Shown piece by piece: positions 27,148 to 37,195 of a stretch of DNA of 64,000 nt. Position 1 is the stretch's first letter. Each line of letters opens with the position of its first letter. This stretch comes from Rhodobacter sp. Lineage in GTDB: Bacteria; Pseudomonadota; Alphaproteobacteria; Rhodobacterales; Rhodobacteraceae. Where the stretch lies: the NCBI GenBank assembly GCA_030065095.1, contig JASJDP010000006.1, positions 142,777 through 206,776 on the forward strand, given 5' to 3'. Both the position numbers and the translations under genes were made by a program. The notes under the pieces were generated by a model, which worked only from the letters and a program-made list of their open reading frames with translations, was not told the origin of the DNA and ran no database searches.

Positions 27148-28310
27148 TGGCAGAGCGTATCGACCACTTGGGCCATGAAGGCCTCGCCGGCATTGAACTG
27201 CTCGACCGTGATGAATTCATTCGGCTGGTGTGCCTGGGCAATGTCGCCGGGCCCGCAGATCACCGCCGAATAGCCGCGCTCCTGGAACTGCCCGGCCTCG
27301 GCGCCGTAGCTGACCACATGCGTGCCGTTGTCGCCGGTAAGCCGCCGGACGAGGGTTTCCGCCTCGCCGCCGTTTTCGGGTTTCAGGCCGGGCACGTCGT
27401 AGAACTCTTCCGTTTCGATCCAGGTGTCCGGCACGACGGCCTGCATCTCTGCCTCGACCTCGCGGACCTTCTTGAGATAGGCGTTCTTCCAGTCCCGCAG
27501 GCTGTCGCCGGGCACGTTGCGAAAGCTGACGTCGAATTCGCAGTCCTTCGCGGTGATATTCGTCGCCGTGCCGCCGGAGATCGTGCCGACATGCAGCGAG
27601 GTCCAGGGCGGATCGAAGCTGGCGTTCAGCGGATCGGGGGGGTTTGCGGCGCTGAGTGCGTTCTGCTCGTTAACCCATTGAATAAGCTTGCCGGCCTCCA
27701 GAATCGCCGAGACTCCCACGTGCACCATCGAGGAATGCACCTCGAATCCGTGAATACGGGTCAGAAAGCCCGAGCCGCCCTTGTGGCCGGTCACTGTGCG
27801 CATCATCGTCGGTTCGCCGATGATCGCGGCCGACGCCTTGGGCATGACGCTTTGCAGCATCGCGTCGATCATCGGCGGAGCGCCGATGCAGCCCAGCTCC
27901 TCGTCGCGGCTGAGCGCGATCTGCAGCGGCCGTTTCAGGCCGCGTTCCAGGGCCATGGGCACCGCCGCCAGCGCCAGAGCGTCGAACCCTTTCATGTCAC
28001 ATGTGCCGCGGCCGTAAAGCTTGCCGTCCTTTTCGACCACCTCCCAGGGGTCGGTGTCCCAGGCCTGTCCGGTGACCGGGACCACGTCGGTGTGGCCGGA
28101 CAGGACAAGGCCGCCCTCGATCTCGGGCCCGATATGGGCGTAAAGCGAGGCCTTTGTGCGGGTGGCGTCATAGTCCCGATGGCAGTGGATGCCGAAGCCG
28201 TCGAGATAGTCCTCGACCCAATCGACCAGCGGCAGGTTGCTCTCGCTGCTGACGCTGGGAAAGGAGACAAGCTTTTCAAGCAGTTGGCGGGCGGTCAGGG
28301 ATTGAGGCAT
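27144..28310 (-). CDS. argE: Acetylornithine deacetylase-like M20 hydrolase (ArgE family)
   Basis: The 388-residue protein has LSGHTDVVPVTGQAWDTDPW, GRGTCDMKGFDALALAA, RDEELGCIGAP and GAEAGQFQERGYSAVICGPG, the metal and active-site motifs of ArgE/DapE-type M20 peptidases. The ATG at 28310 has GGAG six bases upstream; an ATG 12 bases earlier includes that same GGAG. As first gene of a three-gene catabolic operon it may act on N-acylated amino acids taken up by the divergent ABC importer, rather than in arginine synthesis. Confidence 0.85.
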   Translation of the reverse strand: MPQSLTARQLLEKLVSFPSVSSESNLPLVDWVEDYLDGFGIHCHRDYDATRTKASLYAHIGPEIEGGLVLSGHTDVVPVTGQAWDTDPWEVVEKDGKLYGRGTCDMKGFDALALAAVPMALERGLKRPLQIALSRDEELGCIGAPPMIDAMLQSVMPKASAAIIGEPTMMRTVTGHKGGSGFLTRIHGFEVHSSMVHVGVSAILEAGKLIQWVNEQNALSAANPPDPLNASFDPPWTSLHVGTISGGTATNITAKDCEFDVSFRNVPGDSLRDWKNAYLKKVREVEAEMQAVVPDTWIETEEFYDVPGLKPENGGEAETLVRRLTGDNGTHVVSYGAEAGQFQERGYSAVICGPGDIAQAHQPNEFITVEQFNAGEAFMAQVVDTLCQ

Positions 28311-28523
28311 GTCGCTCTCCATAACGGGTCCGGGGCAAACCGTGATCGGTGGACCGGCAGAGGTCAAGCCCGCCGCTCAAGATTTGATCGTGTGACCGAA
28401 ACCCGCGCATTACCGCAGAGTTATCGCTTGCTGGCGGTGCGTTTCATGTTAACGTCGCATTTAATTAACCGGGCGTTACGTCCCGGAAGGCGCACGCCTT
28501 GTAAGAACAATGGGGAGTTCTGC

Positions 28524-29528
28524 ATGCCCGACGGGGCGCTGCCTGTGCTTGAGGTGAAGAATCTGAAGACGGTTTTCCGGACGCGTCAGGGCGAGGTCCA
28601 TGCCGTCAATTCCGTGAGTTTCGATCTGAAGCCCGGCGAGTTGCTGGGGGTCGTCGGCGAAAGCGGGTCCGGCAAGTCGGTGACGATGATGTCGCTTATC
28701 GGTCTTCTGCCGTCGCCGCCTGCCGAGGTTCGCAACGGCCAGGTCCTGTTCGGCGACCGGGATCTGCTGCAGGCCGACGACGACACGCTTCGGTCGATCC
28801 GCGGCGCGCGGATCGGGTTTATCTTTCAGGACCCGATGACCTCGCTGAACCCGGTGTTTACCGTGGGCTTCCAGCTGATGGAGCCGTTGCGCAAGCATAT
28901 GGGTATGTCGAAGGCCCAGGCGCGCAAGCGGGCGAAGGAACTGCTGGAGCTGGTGGGCATCCCCGACGCGGCCCAGCGGCTGAAGGACTTTCCGCACCAG
29001 TTTTCCGGCGGTATGCGGCAGCGGGTGATGATCGCGATCGCGCTGGCCTGCGACCCGCAGGTGCTGATCGCCGACGAGCCGACGACGGCGCTGGACGTGA
29101 CGATTCAGGCGCAAATCCTGGAACTCGTGAAGGAGTTGCGTCAGAAGCTGGGGATGGCGATCGTGTGGATCACCCACGATCTGGGGGTGATCGCCGGGAT
29201 CGCCGACCGGGTGATCGTGATGTATGGCGGGCAGATCGTGGAACATGCGCCGGTGCGCGAGCTTTTCGGCAATCCGCAGCATCCCTATACCCGGGCGCTG
29301 TTGCAGACGATCCCGACCGTGCACGGCGGGCGCGCGGAACGTTTGCGCGTCATCGACGGTCAGCCACCGATGCTGGGCGCGCAGCCCGCGGCCTGTCCGT
29401 TCCGGGCGCGCTGCACCCATCGGATGGACCGCTGCAACCGCGAGAACCCGATGCGGGTGGCCGTTGGACCGGATCACGACGCAGCCTGCTTCTGGCATCC
29501 CGAAACCGGGGGCGAGCGTGATGTTTGA
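28524..29528 (+). CDS. Dipeptide/oligopeptide ABC transporter ATP-binding protein (DppD/OppD type)
   Basis: The 334-residue protein has Walker A GESGSGKS (about residues 46-53), Q-loop [12 protein letters not shown], signature [12 protein letters not shown] and Walker [15 protein letters not shown]-terminal oligopeptide-type cysteine region has [14 protein letters not shown]. The ATG at 28524 follows GGAG. It is the first gene of a five-gene importer operon and overlaps the second ATPase gene by 8 bases. Confidence 0.93.
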   Translation: MPDGALPVLEVKNLKTVFRTRQGEVHAVNSVSFDLKPGELLGVVGESGSGKSVTMMSLIGLLPSPPAEVRNGQVLFGDRDLLQADDDTLRSIRGARIGFIFQDPMTSLNPVFTVGFQLMEPLRKHMGMSKAQARKRAKELLELVGIPDAAQRLKDFPHQFSGGMRQRVMIAIALACDPQVLIADEPTTALDVTIQAQILELVKELRQKLGMAIVWITHDLGVIAGIADRVIVMYGGQIVEHAPVRELFGNPQHPYTRALLQTIPTVHGGRAERLRVIDGQPPMLGAQPAACPFRARCTHRMDRCNRENPMRVAVGPDHDAACFWHPETGGERDV

Positions 29529-30540
29529 CGCCGGCGGAAAGAAGAAGCTGGTCGAGGTGACGAACCTCAAGATGCATTTTCCGATCTTCGGTGGCATCAT
29601 GCGCCGGCATGTGGGCGATGTGAAGGCCGTCGACGGCGTCAGCTTCGACATCTACGAGGGCGAGACGCTGGGGCTGGTAGGAGAATCCGGCTGCGGCAAG
29701 TCGACCTGTGGCCGGGCGATCCTGCGGCTTTACGAGTTGACCGACGGCTCTGTCCGGATCGACGGCACCGATATCGCCAGCTGGTCGCCCGAGGAACTGC
29801 GCCAGGTTCGGCCGACGATGCAGATGGTGTTTCAGGACCCCCAGGCCAGTCTCAATCCGCGGATGACCGTGGCCGCGATCATCGGCGAGCCGCTGGACGA
29901 GCATGCGAAGTCCTCCAAGGCCGAGCGGCTGGACCGGATCTACGAACTGATGGATGCGGTCGGTCTGAACCGTGATTTCGCCAACCGGTATCCGCACGAG
30001 TTTTCCGGCGGACAGCGCCAGCGGATCGGGATCGCCCGTGCGCTGGCGCTGAATCCGAAATTCATCGTCTGCGACGAGCCCATCGCGGCGCTCGATGTCT
30101 CGATCCAGGCGCAGGTCGTGAACCTCTTGGAGGATCTGCAGGACAAGCTGGGGCTGACCTATCTGTTCATCAGCCACGATCTGTCGATGGTGCGCCACAT
30201 CGCCGACCGCGTGGCCGTGATGTATCTGGGCAAGGTGGTGGAGCTTGCCAGCCGCGATCAACTCTACAACGATCCGAAACACCCCTACACCCAGGCGCTT
30301 TTGTCGGCCGTGCCCGAACCCGATCCCGCCATCGAGGATACCGGAGAGCGGATCATCCTGACCGGCGACGTGCCCTCGCCCGCCAATCCACCCAAGGGCT
30401 GCAATTTCTGCACACGCTGCCCGAAGGTCATGGACATCTGCCGCCGCGAGGACCCGGTCTTCAAGACCGTCGAGAAAGGCCGGCAGGTCGCCTGCCATCT
30501 CTACGAAGCTTATCAGCCCGCGGAGGAAACCGCGGCATGA
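29521..30540 (+). CDS. Dipeptide/oligopeptide ABC transporter ATP-binding protein (DppF/OppF type)
   Basis: The 339-residue protein is the second ATPase of the heterodimer. It carries [52 protein letters not shown] and the cysteine cluster [15 protein letters not shown] near the C-terminus. The ATG start lies 8 bases before the end of the preceding gene. It energises uptake of peptides or related compounds with the permeases encoded downstream. Confidence 0.93.
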   Translation: MFDAGGKKKLVEVTNLKMHFPIFGGIMRRHVGDVKAVDGVSFDIYEGETLGLVGESGCGKSTCGRAILRLYELTDGSVRIDGTDIASWSPEELRQVRPTMQMVFQDPQASLNPRMTVAAIIGEPLDEHAKSSKAERLDRIYELMDAVGLNRDFANRYPHEFSGGQRQRIGIARALALNPKFIVCDEPIAALDVSIQAQVVNLLEDLQDKLGLTYLFISHDLSMVRHIADRVAVMYLGKVVELASRDQLYNDPKHPYTQALLSAVPEPDPAIEDTGERIILTGDVPSPANPPKGCNFCTRCPKVMDICRREDPVFKTVEKGRQVACHLYEAYQPAEETAA

Positions 30541-30574
30541 CGAGGACAGAGCAAATCCAACTAGGAGAGGACGA

Positions 30575-32293
30575 ATGAACCTGAAACACACCCTATTGGG
30601 CGCGGCCGCGGCGATGGCCCTGGTCCCGGTGACGGCGCATGGCGCGGCCCATGAGGGCCCGCGAGGCCGCGACGGCGACGTCAAGATCATCTATTGGCAA
30701 GCCCCGTCGATCATGAACCCGTACCTGTCCGGCGGCACCAAGGAACTCGAAGCCGCAAGCCTGGTGATCGAACCGCTGGCGCGGTACAACGAAAAGGGCG
30801 ATCTGGTGCCCTGGCTTGCCGAGAGCGTGCCGACCGTGGAAAACGGTGGCGTCAACGCGGACGGCACACAGATCACCTGGGTTCTGAAGGAAGGCCTCGT
30901 CTGGTCCGACGGCACACCGGTGACCTCGGAAGACGTCAAGTTTTCCTGGGAATACTGCACGGCAGAGGGCGGCGGCTGCGCCCAGGCCGAGAAATATCTC
31001 GACGTGACCGCCGTCGACACGCCGGACGCGCGGACGGTGGTGGTCAACTTCGGTGTCGGCAAGCCGTTTCCCTACGGTCCCTTCGTCGGCGCGCAGGCCC
31101 CGATCATCCAGAAGGCGCAATTCGCCGATTGTCTGGGCCCGAAGGCGCCGGAATGCACCGATGCGAACTTCAGCCCGATTGGCACCGGCCCGTTCACCGT
31201 GACAGAGTTCCGGCCCAATGACGTGATCACCCTGGCCGCGAACGAAAACTACCGTGACGAAGGCAAGCCCGCCTTTGCCACCGTGACATTCAAGGGCGGC
31301 GGCGACGCCACCGCGGCGGGCCGGTCGGTGCTGGAAACCGGCGAGTTCGACTATGCCTGGAACCTGCAGCTTGCGCCGGACGTGATCGGCGCGATGGAAG
31401 CCGCAGGCAAAGGCAAGGTCGTGGCCGATTTCGGCACCTCGGTCGAGCGGATCATGATCAACTTCACCGACGTCAATCCCGACCTCGGCGACGAGCGTGG
31501 CACTGCGGCGCACCCGCATCCGTTCCTGACCGATATCGCCGTGCGCAGGGCGCTGTCGATGGCGATCGACCGGGCACTTCTGACCGAGATCGGCTATGGC
31601 CCCGCCGGCACGCCGACCTGCAACGTGCTTCCGGCTCCTGCGGCCTATGCCTCAACGGCCAACGACGGCTGCCTGGTGCAGGACATCGCCGGCGCCAACG
31701 CGCTGCTGGACGAGGCCGGCTGGATGCCGGGGGCCGATGGCGTCCGCGCCAAGGATGGCGTGCGTCTGTCGGTGCTGTACCAGACCTCGACGAACGCCGT
31801 GCGCCAGGACTATCAGGCGCTGATCAAGCAGTGGTGGAGCGAAATCGGCGTCGAGACCGAATTGCGCAACATCAACGCATCGGTCTTTTTCGGCTCGGAC
31901 CCGGGATCTCCGGACACGTTCCAGAAGTTCTTTGCCGATGTCGAGATGTACACCAACAACTTCGACGGCACGGACCCCGAGGCGTATATGGCCAACTGGA
32001 CCTGCGATCAGGCGCCGCGTCCGGAAACCCAGTGGCAGGGCAACAACATGCCGCGTTACTGCGACGCGGCCTACGACGCTTTGAGCGCCCAGATGGCCAC
32101 GACGTCGGGCATCGACGCACGCGCTGCACTTGCCAAGCAGATGAACGACATGCTGATGCAGAACTACGTCATGCTGCCGCTTACCCACCGCGGCCGCGTC
32201 GCGGCGCATTCCAACACGCTGGGCGGCGTCATCATGAACGTCTGGGACAGCGAGCTTTGGAACATCGCCGACTGGTACCGCATCGACGGCTAA
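30575..32293 (+). CDS. Peptide ABC transporter substrate-binding protein (family 5)
   Basis: The 572-residue protein has an N-terminal signal peptide (NLKHTLLGAAAAMALVPVTAHG) cleaved before residue 25 or so. The rest follows the SBP family 5 pattern: NPYLSGGTKELEAASLVIEPL, VWSDGTPVTSEDVKFSWEYC and SIGTGPF-like IGTGPFTVTEF. It is a periplasmic receptor for di- or oligopeptides or N-acyl derivatives. A perfect palindrome lies a few bases after its stop, before the permease genes. Confidence 0.93.
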   Translation: MNLKHTLLGAAAAMALVPVTAHGAAHEGPRGRDGDVKIIYWQAPSIMNPYLSGGTKELEAASLVIEPLARYNEKGDLVPWLAESVPTVENGGVNADGTQITWVLKEGLVWSDGTPVTSEDVKFSWEYCTAEGGGCAQAEKYLDVTAVDTPDARTVVVNFGVGKPFPYGPFVGAQAPIIQKAQFADCLGPKAPECTDANFSPIGTGPFTVTEFRPNDVITLAANENYRDEGKPAFATVTFKGGGDATAAGRSVLETGEFDYAWNLQLAPDVIGAMEAAGKGKVVADFGTSVERIMINFTDVNPDLGDERGTAAHPHPFLTDIAVRRALSMAIDRALLTEIGYGPAGTPTCNVLPAPAAYASTANDGCLVQDIAGANALLDEAGWMPGADGVRAKDGVRLSVLYQTSTNAVRQDYQALIKQWWSEIGVETELRNINASVFFGSDPGSPDTFQKFFADVEMYTNNFDGTDPEAYMANWTCDQAPRPETQWQGNNMPRYCDAAYDALSAQMATTSGIDARAALAKQMNDMLMQNYVMLPLTHRGRVAAHSNTLGGVIMNVWDSELWNIADWYRIDG

Positions 32294-32301
32294 GCCATTT
32301 C

Positions 32302-32327
32302 GTAGGGCGGGGTTAACCCCGCCCTAC
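32302..32327. repeat. 26-base perfect palindrome
   Basis: Each arm is 13 bases (first arm GTAGGGCGGGGTT), giving an uninterrupted inverted repeat with no loop bases beyond the central TTAA. It lies 9 bases after the binding-protein stop and 35 bases before the first permease gene. No T-run follows. It could be a REP-like element that stabilises or attenuates the binding-protein mRNA, a common device in ABC operons. Confidence 0.7.
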
Positions 32328-32361
32328 CATTCTTCCGCCAGACCGCTGAACCGAGACGTCC

Positions 32362-33369
32362 ATGCTGACATATGCCATCAGACGCCTGATCATCGCGATC
32401 CCGACGCTTCTGTTCATCGGCCTTTGCATCTTTCTGCTGCTGGATCTCGCGCCCGGCGACCCGACCGCCCAGCTGCCGCTGACGATCCCGCCCGAGGTCA
32501 AGGAACAGATCCGCGAGGCGCTCGGCCTTGGCCAGCCGGTGCATATCCGGTTCTGGAAATGGCTGGTGCAGTTCATCTGGGTCGAGCCCTTGAACCTGTT
32601 CGACTTTCTCTTCGGCACCACATTCGCCGACGGCTGGCCACGCATCATCAGCTGGCAGTCGCGCAGCCCCGTGATGGACATCGTCGTCCAGCGCATCCCG
32701 CAGACCCTGTGGGTCGTCGGCATGTCCTATGTCGTCGGCGTGCTGATCGCCCTGCCCATCGGCATCATCTCGGCCTACCGGCAGTATTCGGTGTTCGATC
32801 AGGTCGGCACCTTCGTCTCGATGATCGGCTATTCGGTGCCGCCGTTTTTCACCGGCGTGCTGGTGATCGTGATCTTCTCGGTCCAGCTCGGCTGGCTGCC
32901 GTCGATCTACGACACCACGCACCGGGTCGTGGATTGGGAGACCTTCGTGTTTCAACTGAAACAGATGGTGATGCCGGTCATGGTGCTGGCGCTGCAGACC
33001 ACCGCGCAGATCAGCCGGTTCATGCGCGCCTCGATGCTCGACAACCTCAACCAGGATTACGTGCGCACCGCCCGCGCCAAGGGCATGACCGAGCAGGTGG
33101 TGGTGATGACCCACGTGCTGCGCAACTCGATGATCCCGGTCGTCACCGTCATCGCGCTGGGGGTCCCGGCGGTGTTCGGCGGCGCGATCATCACCGAACA
33201 GATCTTCAAGGTGAACGGGATCGGCCAACTGCTGATCACCGCGATCCAGGCCAACGACCTGCCGATGGTGCAGACGCTGACCTTCATCTTCGCGATCCTG
33301 ATCGTGCTGTTCAATCTCATCGCCGACGTGCTTTACGGCATTCTCGACCCGAGGATCCGCTATGACTGA
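32362..33369 (+). CDS. Peptide ABC transporter permease (DppB type)
   Basis: The 335-residue protein has an N-terminal membrane helix, then about five more. A cytoplasmic EAA-type loop lies near residues 220-245 (VRTARAKGMTEQVVVMTHVLR). Together with the next gene it forms the channel of the importer. The ORF overlaps the second permease gene by 8 bases. Confidence 0.93.
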   Translation: MLTYAIRRLIIAIPTLLFIGLCIFLLLDLAPGDPTAQLPLTIPPEVKEQIREALGLGQPVHIRFWKWLVQFIWVEPLNLFDFLFGTTFADGWPRIISWQSRSPVMDIVVQRIPQTLWVVGMSYVVGVLIALPIGIISAYRQYSVFDQVGTFVSMIGYSVPPFFTGVLVIVIFSVQLGWLPSIYDTTHRVVDWETFVFQLKQMVMPVMVLALQTTAQISRFMRASMLDNLNQDYVRTARAKGMTEQVVVMTHVLRNSMIPVVTVIALGVPAVFGGAIITEQIFKVNGIGQLLITAIQANDLPMVQTLTFIFAILIVLFNLIADVLYGILDPRIRYD

Positions 33370-34300
33370 CCAGACCGCCCCCGATCCGGCTCCGGGCCTC
33401 GACCCCGCCGAGGAATACCGCCCGCCGCGCAACCAGTGGCTGGATGTCTGGGACCAGTTCAAGACCCACAAGGGCGCGCTGATCGGGCTGGGCTTTTTCG
33501 TCTTCATCATTCTCGGGGTGACGCTGGGGCCGTTCCTCTGGACCATCGACGCCACCTATATCGACATCCGCGCCCGCAATCAGGGGCCCTCGCTGGCCCA
33601 CCCCTTCGGCACAGATCAGCTGGGCCGCGACACCCTGGCGCGCATGATCGCGGGCGGCCAGACCTCGATCGCCGTCGGCCTGACCGCGATGGCGCTGGCC
33701 CTGTTCCTCGGCACGCTGATCGGCGTGGTGGCGGGATTCTCGAAAAAGCTCGACGGCCCGCTGATGCGGTTCACCGACCTGTTCCTGGCCCTGCCGCTGC
33801 TGCCGCTTCTGCTGGTCATCATCATGCTCTTCCGCGACCGGCTGCGCGCGGCGTTCGGCCCCGAGGAAGGCATCTTCATCCTGATCGTGGTGGTGATCGG
33901 CATCACCAGCTGGATGAACACCGCCCGGATCGTGCGCGGCGACGTGCTGGCATTGAAAGAGCGCGAGTTCGTGCTGGCAGCAAGGTCAATCGGCACGCCC
34001 GCACGGCGCATGGTGACACGGCATATCCTGCCCAACGTACTGTCGCCGATCATGGTCTCGGCCACACTCGGCATCGCCAACGCGATCATCACCGAAAGCG
34101 CGCTGAGCTTTCTCGGCCTGGGCTTTCCGTCCGACTTCCCCACCTGGGGGCGGCTCTTGTTCGACGCCACCGACTGGCTGCAGCAATACCCCGAACGCGT
34201 GCTGTGGCCCGGTCTCGCAATCTCGCTGACGGTGCTGAGCGTGAACTATATCGGCGATGGCCTGCGCGACGCGCTCGACCCACGCATCCGCGGGCGGTGA
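33362..34300 (+). CDS. Peptide ABC transporter permease (DppC type)
   Basis: The 312-residue protein has a cytoplasmic leader and one helix before a periplasmic loop with HPFGTDQLGRDTLARMI, diagnostic of DppC/OppC permeases. Five more helices follow, with the EAA loop EFVLAARSIGTPARRMVTRH. It is the last gene of the importer operon. Confidence 0.93.
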   Translation: MTDQTAPDPAPGLDPAEEYRPPRNQWLDVWDQFKTHKGALIGLGFFVFIILGVTLGPFLWTIDATYIDIRARNQGPSLAHPFGTDQLGRDTLARMIAGGQTSIAVGLTAMALALFLGTLIGVVAGFSKKLDGPLMRFTDLFLALPLLPLLLVIIMLFRDRLRAAFGPEEGIFILIVVVIGITSWMNTARIVRGDVLALKEREFVLAARSIGTPARRMVTRHILPNVLSPIMVSATLGIANAIITESALSFLGLGFPSDFPTWGRLLFDATDWLQQYPERVLWPGLAISLTVLSVNYIGDGLRDALDPRIRGR

Positions 34301-34618
34301 ACCAGGGGCCTGATCCAAGGCCCGGTCCGCACGCGCGCCTCACACGGCATTCCACTCAGGCCGGCGCGTCGCTGGGGCATTTTTCTTTGCCGCCCGTGCA
34401 CGGGTTCGAAATAAGGTGGAAATCCCGCCCCGCGGCAGCACGTTAGCACTCCTGTTCCACGGCGGCCCGACCCGCTCCCCTCGTTTTCTCTGGAGACGCG
34501 CCCAGACGGAACATCGTTCTGCATCCCGGCGCAATCCTGAACTCCCGGCCTCTTGATTGCAGGCACTTCCTCGTCAGATAGAACAGATGTTCCGATCCAG
34601 TCCTCGGGGGATTCCCTT
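34301..34618. other. Intergenic region
   Basis: About 318 bases between the importer operon and the YeeE/YedE gene. No gene, strong terminator or clear promoter could be supported. A weak inverted GGGCC/GGCCC pair follows the dppC stop. Confidence 0.4.
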
Positions 34619-35668
34619 ATGTTTGAAACCTTCGGATTTGAAACGCTCACCGCCCCGCAGGCGGCCGTCCTATTCGGGCTGGTCCTCGGGGCAGCCTTTG
34701 GCGCGTTGGCGCAAGTCACCCGGTTCTGTCTGCGCCGCGCGGTCGTGGGCACCGCCGAGGAACGGCGCCCGGCCGCGGCCGTCTGGCTGACAGCGCTCGC
34801 CGCGGCGGTGATCGGCACGCAGCTCGCCGTTTCGGCGGGCCTCGTCAGCTTCGAGGATCACCGCTTTCACACCGCCGACATACCGGTTGCGGCGCTGCTG
34901 ACCGGTGGCCTGCTGTTCGGCGCCGGCATGGTATTGACCCGCGGATGCGCGTCGCGTCTGACCGTGCTGCTGGCGTCGGGCAACCTGCGCGCCCTTACGG
35001 TGCTTTTGGTCTTCGCGATATCTGCGCATGCCACGCTCAAGGGCGTACTCGCACCGCTGCGCACCGCTCTGGGTGATGCGACGTTGACAGTCGACAGCGG
35101 AGTGCTGCCGGGCGCGCCGCTTTTCTGGGGCGGGCTGGTCGCCCTGGCCGCCGCCGCGTTGGCCTGGCGCGCCGGCGTGCGGCCGCTGCATCTGGGCCTG
35201 GCCGCGCTGCTCGGGCTGCTGGTCCCTGCGGGATGGGTCGGCACCGGCTTTGTCCTGCTGGACGAATTCGATCCGATCGATCTGGCCAGCCTGTCGTTTA
35301 CGGCGCCCGCTGCCGACGGCCTGTTCTGGACCGTCGCCGCCACCGCGATCCCGGCGAACTTCGGCGTGGGCCTTTTTGGCGGCACCGTCGCCGGCGCGCT
35401 GGTGCTGTCGCTGGCCCGCCGGGAATTCACATGGCTCAGCTTCGCCTCTCCGGCCGAGACCGGCAGATACCTGACCGGCGGCGCTTTGATGGGTGTGGGC
35501 GGCGCGACGGCGGGCGGGTGCACAGTGGGCGCGGGATTGTCTGGCGTTCCCACGCTGGGCCTGTCGGCCATCCTGGCGCTTGCCGCCATCGTGCTCGGGT
35601 CCTGGCTGACCGATCGCGCGCTCGCCACCCGCACCAAGGCCCCGGCGGCGGCCGTCCCGGCGGAGTGA
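34619..35668 (+). CDS. YeeE/YedE family membrane protein (thiosulfate/sulfur transporter type)
   Basis: The 349-residue protein has about nine to ten membrane segments and two conserved cysteine motifs, TRGCASR and GGCTVGAGLSGV. These match the family whose member TsuA (YeeE) imports thiosulfate. The ATG at 34619 follows GGGGGA. It stands alone, so the sulfur compound moved is not known. Confidence 0.85.
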   Translation: MFETFGFETLTAPQAAVLFGLVLGAAFGALAQVTRFCLRRAVVGTAEERRPAAAVWLTALAAAVIGTQLAVSAGLVSFEDHRFHTADIPVAALLTGGLLFGAGMVLTRGCASRLTVLLASGNLRALTVLLVFAISAHATLKGVLAPLRTALGDATLTVDSGVLPGAPLFWGGLVALAAAALAWRAGVRPLHLGLAALLGLLVPAGWVGTGFVLLDEFDPIDLASLSFTAPAADGLFWTVAATAIPANFGVGLFGGTVAGALVLSLARREFTWLSFASPAETGRYLTGGALMGVGGATAGGCTVGAGLSGVPTLGLSAILALAAIVLGSWLTDRALATRTKAPAAAVPAE

Positions 35669-35774
35669 CGGGGCGGCGCACGGCCCGGCATCAAAAACCT
35701 CGCAAGAGGTATGACCGTGGTGTCCGAGCGCCAAATAGACCGCCCGGAACGCGCCGACGGTTCTTGTGCGAGAC

Positions 35775-37055
35775 CTAATCCATCTCCTTGCGAATGCGGC
35801 GGACAAGCGCCCAGACGCCCAGGATCACGACCGGCGTCACGACCGCGGTCAACAGCAGTTTGTTGACCCCGACCTCCTGGCCCACCGGCCCGAGGATATA
35901 GGTCGTCAGGTTCACCGCATAATAGCTGATCGCCACGACCGACAGACCTTCGACCGTCTTCTGCAGCCGGAGCTGCAGATCCGCCCGCCGATCCATCGAC
36001 TCCAGCAATTTCTGATTCTGTTCGGACCGCTCCACATCGACCCGGGTGCGCAGCAGATCGCCGGCGCGGATCGCCCGCTCCGCCATGGTCCTCAGCCGCG
36101 CCTCGGCCGCCTTGACCGTGCGCATCGAGGGGTCGAACCGGCGCGCCATGAATTCGCGAAAGATCTGACGGCCCTGGAAACGCTCTTCGCGCAGAACCTC
36201 GATACGTTGCGCCACCAGCGCCTCATAGGCCCCGGTGGCCGAAAACCGGAAGCTTGTCTTGGCCAGCAGGCTTTCCAGCTCCGCCGAAATTTCCAGCAGC
36301 GCCTTCAGCGTTTCGTCCGCCCGCGTCACCCGGTCCGTCATCGCATCGACCAGCCCCTCGAGCCGCGTGTCGATCGGCCCCAGCCGCTGTGACAGATCCC
36401 GCGCGCGGCCAAGCCCCAGCATCGACATCGCCTTGTAGGTCTCGATCTCGCAGATGCGCTGTACGATCCGGCCGACCCGGCGCGGGCCCATGCCCGGTTC
36501 GGTGAAAACGGCAAATCGCATATGACCGGCGCTGTCTATGCGGAAATCGCCCGCCATCACGGCGCAGCCGTCAAGGATCGCGCTTGCGGCCAGGCTTTCG
36601 GCGACGAACCAGTCGGACAGTTTCTGCGTCATGTCGCCGGGCTCGCCCATAGCCTCGACCCGGATCAGCGCCGAGGTAACGCGCACCCCGGGCGCCGCTG
36701 CGAGCCAATCCTCGGGGAAGACATCGAAGGCCTTCCTGTCGAAGGGGCGTTCGTTCACGCCGTCGACGAAGATCGTATAGGTGACGAACTCGGTATGCTG
36801 CTCCCACTTGAGCTTGAACTTGCCGAGGTCGCCGAAATAATGCGTGGCCGCAGGTTGGGGATGCTTGGCGCCGAACCGGTCCAGAAGATCGATCAGGTGC
36901 GCCCGGTCGAGCGCGCGGTCACGATTCGCGGCCTCCTGCGGCTGCTTGACCGCCAGATACGCAGCGTGGCACGGCGTCTGCAACTGCGGAAACGGGCGCG
37001 CGTGCAGCTCGTTGGCAAGCTGATAGCGCAGCGGGTGGTCCTGGATCGGGCTCAT
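35775..37055 (-). CDS. DUF3422 family membrane-anchored protein
   Basis: The 426-residue protein starts SPIQDHPLRYQLANELHARPFP, the conserved N-terminus of DUF3422. A long helical, charged middle (residues about 240-370) precedes two C-terminal membrane segments (about 375-420). It is widespread in alphaproteobacteria; the function is unknown. The ATG at 37055 is preferred to an upstream extension lacking similarity. It is divergent from the dehydrogenase gene. Confidence 0.85.
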   Translation of the reverse strand: MSPIQDHPLRYQLANELHARPFPQLQTPCHAAYLAVKQPQEAANRDRALDRAHLIDLLDRFGAKHPQPAATHYFGDLGKFKLKWEQHTEFVTYTIFVDGVNERPFDRKAFDVFPEDWLAAAPGVRVTSALIRVEAMGEPGDMTQKLSDWFVAESLAASAILDGCAVMAGDFRIDSAGHMRFAVFTEPGMGPRRVGRIVQRICEIETYKAMSMLGLGRARDLSQRLGPIDTRLEGLVDAMTDRVTRADETLKALLEISAELESLLAKTSFRFSATGAYEALVAQRIEVLREERFQGRQIFREFMARRFDPSMRTVKAAEARLRTMAERAIRAGDLLRTRVDVERSEQNQKLLESMDRRADLQLRLQKTVEGLSVVAISYYAVNLTTYILGPVGQEVGVNKLLLTAVVTPVVILGVWALVRRIRKEMD

Positions 37056-37195
37056 GTTGTTCCAAAGGTTAGGCGTTCCGGCCCCGCTGTAAACGCTCAA
37101 CGGCCCGCTTGCGACCCCCTGCATGCCGCAATTGCGCAATCGCCGAGCGGCGATCCCGGCGATGCTGCGGAAAACCGCAGGAAAGGAAGCGCGTC

